A DNA stretch of 64,000 nt from Bacillota bacterium. GTDB lineage: Bacteria; Bacillota; Clostridia; Lachnospirales; Lachnospiraceae. The notes under the pieces are model-generated. The model did not search any database. It was given only the letters and a program-made list of their open reading frames with translations, and was not told the DNA's origin. The translations under genes were made by a program, and so were the position numbers. The stretch lies in assembly GCA_023414355.1 (NCBI GenBank), contig JAEZOB010000009.1:310001-374000 (forward strand), written 5' to 3'. Positions 63,161 to 64,000 of the stretch are shown here, one piece after another. The first letter of the stretch is position 1, and every line of letters begins with the position of its first letter.

Positions 63161-63365
63161 GCTGTTTCAAAATAGTAATCGTAAAGAAAGTGAAAGGACT
63201 AGCATTCCCGTAATGCACTCTTTGGGAGACATACTGCTGAATTTGTGTGTGACAAGCGAACATTTATGTACGATTGTCGCATAAAATTCAGTAGTGTGTC
63301 TTCCGACGAGTGTGTGAGGGAAGCTAGTCCTTTTACTTTCTATATTACTGTTCTTTTGAAACAGC
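63161..63365. repeat. 205-bp imperfect inverted repeat
   Basis: Left arm GCTGTTTCAAAA and right arm TTTTGAAACAGC mark the ends. Pairing continues through AGAAAGT.AAAGGACTAGC, GA.GACA.ACT.CTGAATTT and GACAA.CG with mismatches and small gaps. It lies between convergent smr and sortase genes and contains only incidental ORFs. Confidence 0.65.
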
Positions 63366-63376
63366 ATCTGTTTATT

Positions 63377-64000
63377 TCAGTCAACTGCAAGATGCGCTAC
63401 CAGAACATAACGCTTTGGCGCGGAACCGATATACTCAAACGGATAGCAGGTACTCACCGTTAGTGTAGCACGGGGCTTGGGTACGATGACAGTCCTGTCA
63501 TCCTTATCTACAATTCTGATTTTATCTACAATGTACTTATAATATCCCGCCTCGGTAGTAATAAACAGAGCATCACCCTGATCAACCTTACCAAGCTCCT
63601 GAAATATGGTGTTCCTGTGGCCGGACAGGACGCAGTTATCTTTTTCTCCGGGCAGTACACTTCCGGTATAATGACCGACGCCAAGATCCAGTTCATCCGT
63701 TCCGGTACCTTCATAGATAGGAAGAGTAAGATCAAGCTTCGGGATGGACAACTCGCCAAACCGTTCTCCTTGATCGGGCCGATTGATGTAAAGCAGTTGC
63801 GCTTTACTACCTGAAAGGGCTTGTTTCAATGTGGAAGCCCCAGTAGAAAGCATCGGACCGGACAGGAGGCTGCCACCCGGAAAGAAATCAGAACTGTCCT
63901 CCCGGGACAGTTCATTCGCATAGCTTTTAAGCGCATTCCGGCTTCTTGTAAAGTGATAGATATGATAGCTGACCAGCCATAGGCCGAGGATCATCAGCAG
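63377..64000 (-). CDS. Class D sortase, N-terminus beyond the window
   Basis: At least 205 residues; the frame stays open to the window end, so the start may lie outside (an ATG at 63994 is available). One membrane anchor at the beginning (LGLWLVSYHIYHF), then a sortase barrel with catalytic His in LSGHRNT, Cys in TVSTCYPF and Arg in KRYVLVAHL. Class D/E sortases attach proteins to peptidoglycan in spore-formers. The substrate is not in the window. Confidence 0.88.
   Translation of the reverse strand: MLMILGLWLVSYHIYHFTRSRNALKSYANELSREDSSDFFPGGSLLSGPMLSTGASTLKQALSGSKAQLLYINRPDQGERFGELSIPKLDLTLPIYEGTGTDELDLGVGHYTGSVLPGEKDNCVLSGHRNTIFQELGKVDQGDALFITTEAGYYKYIVDKIRIVDKDDRTVIVPKPRATLTVSTCYPFEYIGSAPKRYVLVAHLAVD

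Overview
The window looks like a chromosomal segment of an anaerobic, saccharolytic, endospore-forming Firmicute, most likely a Lachnospiraceae / Lachnoclostridium-type Clostridium. The reasons are low G+C, AGGAGG ribosome-binding sites, lipoprotein ABC solute-binding proteins next to glycoside hydrolases, AraC and YesM/YesN-type regulators, a SleB-type cortex-lytic protein and a Na+-pump decarboxylase. No rRNA, tRNA, CRISPR array, prophage or intact insertion sequence was seen. The assignment rests on gene content and protein style; no database search was possible.

Layout. 1-1.7 kb: end of an unknown gene, a radical SAM/SPASM maturase and a small overlapping ORF. 1.9-7.5 kb: ABC sugar importer plus a GH36 alpha-galactosidase. 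7.7-9.8 kb: chemoreceptor. 9.9-14.9 kb: two related AraC regulators, a PucR regulator and a GH4 alpha-galactosidase. 15-19.4 kb: divergent carbamate kinase, a 47-aa acidic protein coupled to an HPr-like protein, and aconitase. 19.7-32.6 kb: sensor kinase, YesN-type response regulator, a second ABC importer, then DUF3237, SGNH esterase, Nif3-like, esterase, sucrose phosphorylase and fructokinase. 32.7-40.7 kb: GH39 beta-xylosidase, superoxide dismutase, an AraC regulator, and araA-araD-ribulokinase. 41-50.9 kb: c-di-GMP sensor, TIM-barrel-like protein, S41 protease, GH1 beta-glucosidase, aspartokinase and OadG-OadB. 51-64 kb: LysM/SleB hydrolase, an MMPL exporter operon with a divergent TetR, a secreted Ig-like protein, GH3 hydrolase, esterase, RF3, an Smr protein and a sortase cut by the window end.

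How it fits together. Raffinose-family oligosaccharides or melibiose could be imported by the first ABC system and opened by GH36 and GH4 alpha-galactosidases. The released sucrose could be split by sucrose phosphorylase, and the fructose phosphorylated by the PfkB kinase. Hemicellulose arabinoxylan fragments could be handled by the second ABC system, two carbohydrate-type esterases, GH39 and the arabinose isomerase pathway. Each block has its own regulator next to it.

The most unusual non-coding signal is at 57278-57473. Four imperfect tandem 44-47-bp repeats, three of them folding the Shine-Dalgarno sequence against its complement with 7-10-bp stems and one only weakly, lead into the real ribosome-binding site of a secreted Ig-like protein. 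Other notable structures are a 133-bp MITE-like element with a flanking 8-bp duplication (10914-11062), a second palindromic element (35376-35497), a 205-bp inverted repeat (63161-63365), a family of GCTGTT-ended hairpins mostly between convergent genes, and an attenuator-like leader before oadG-oadB preceded by 21-bp repeats.
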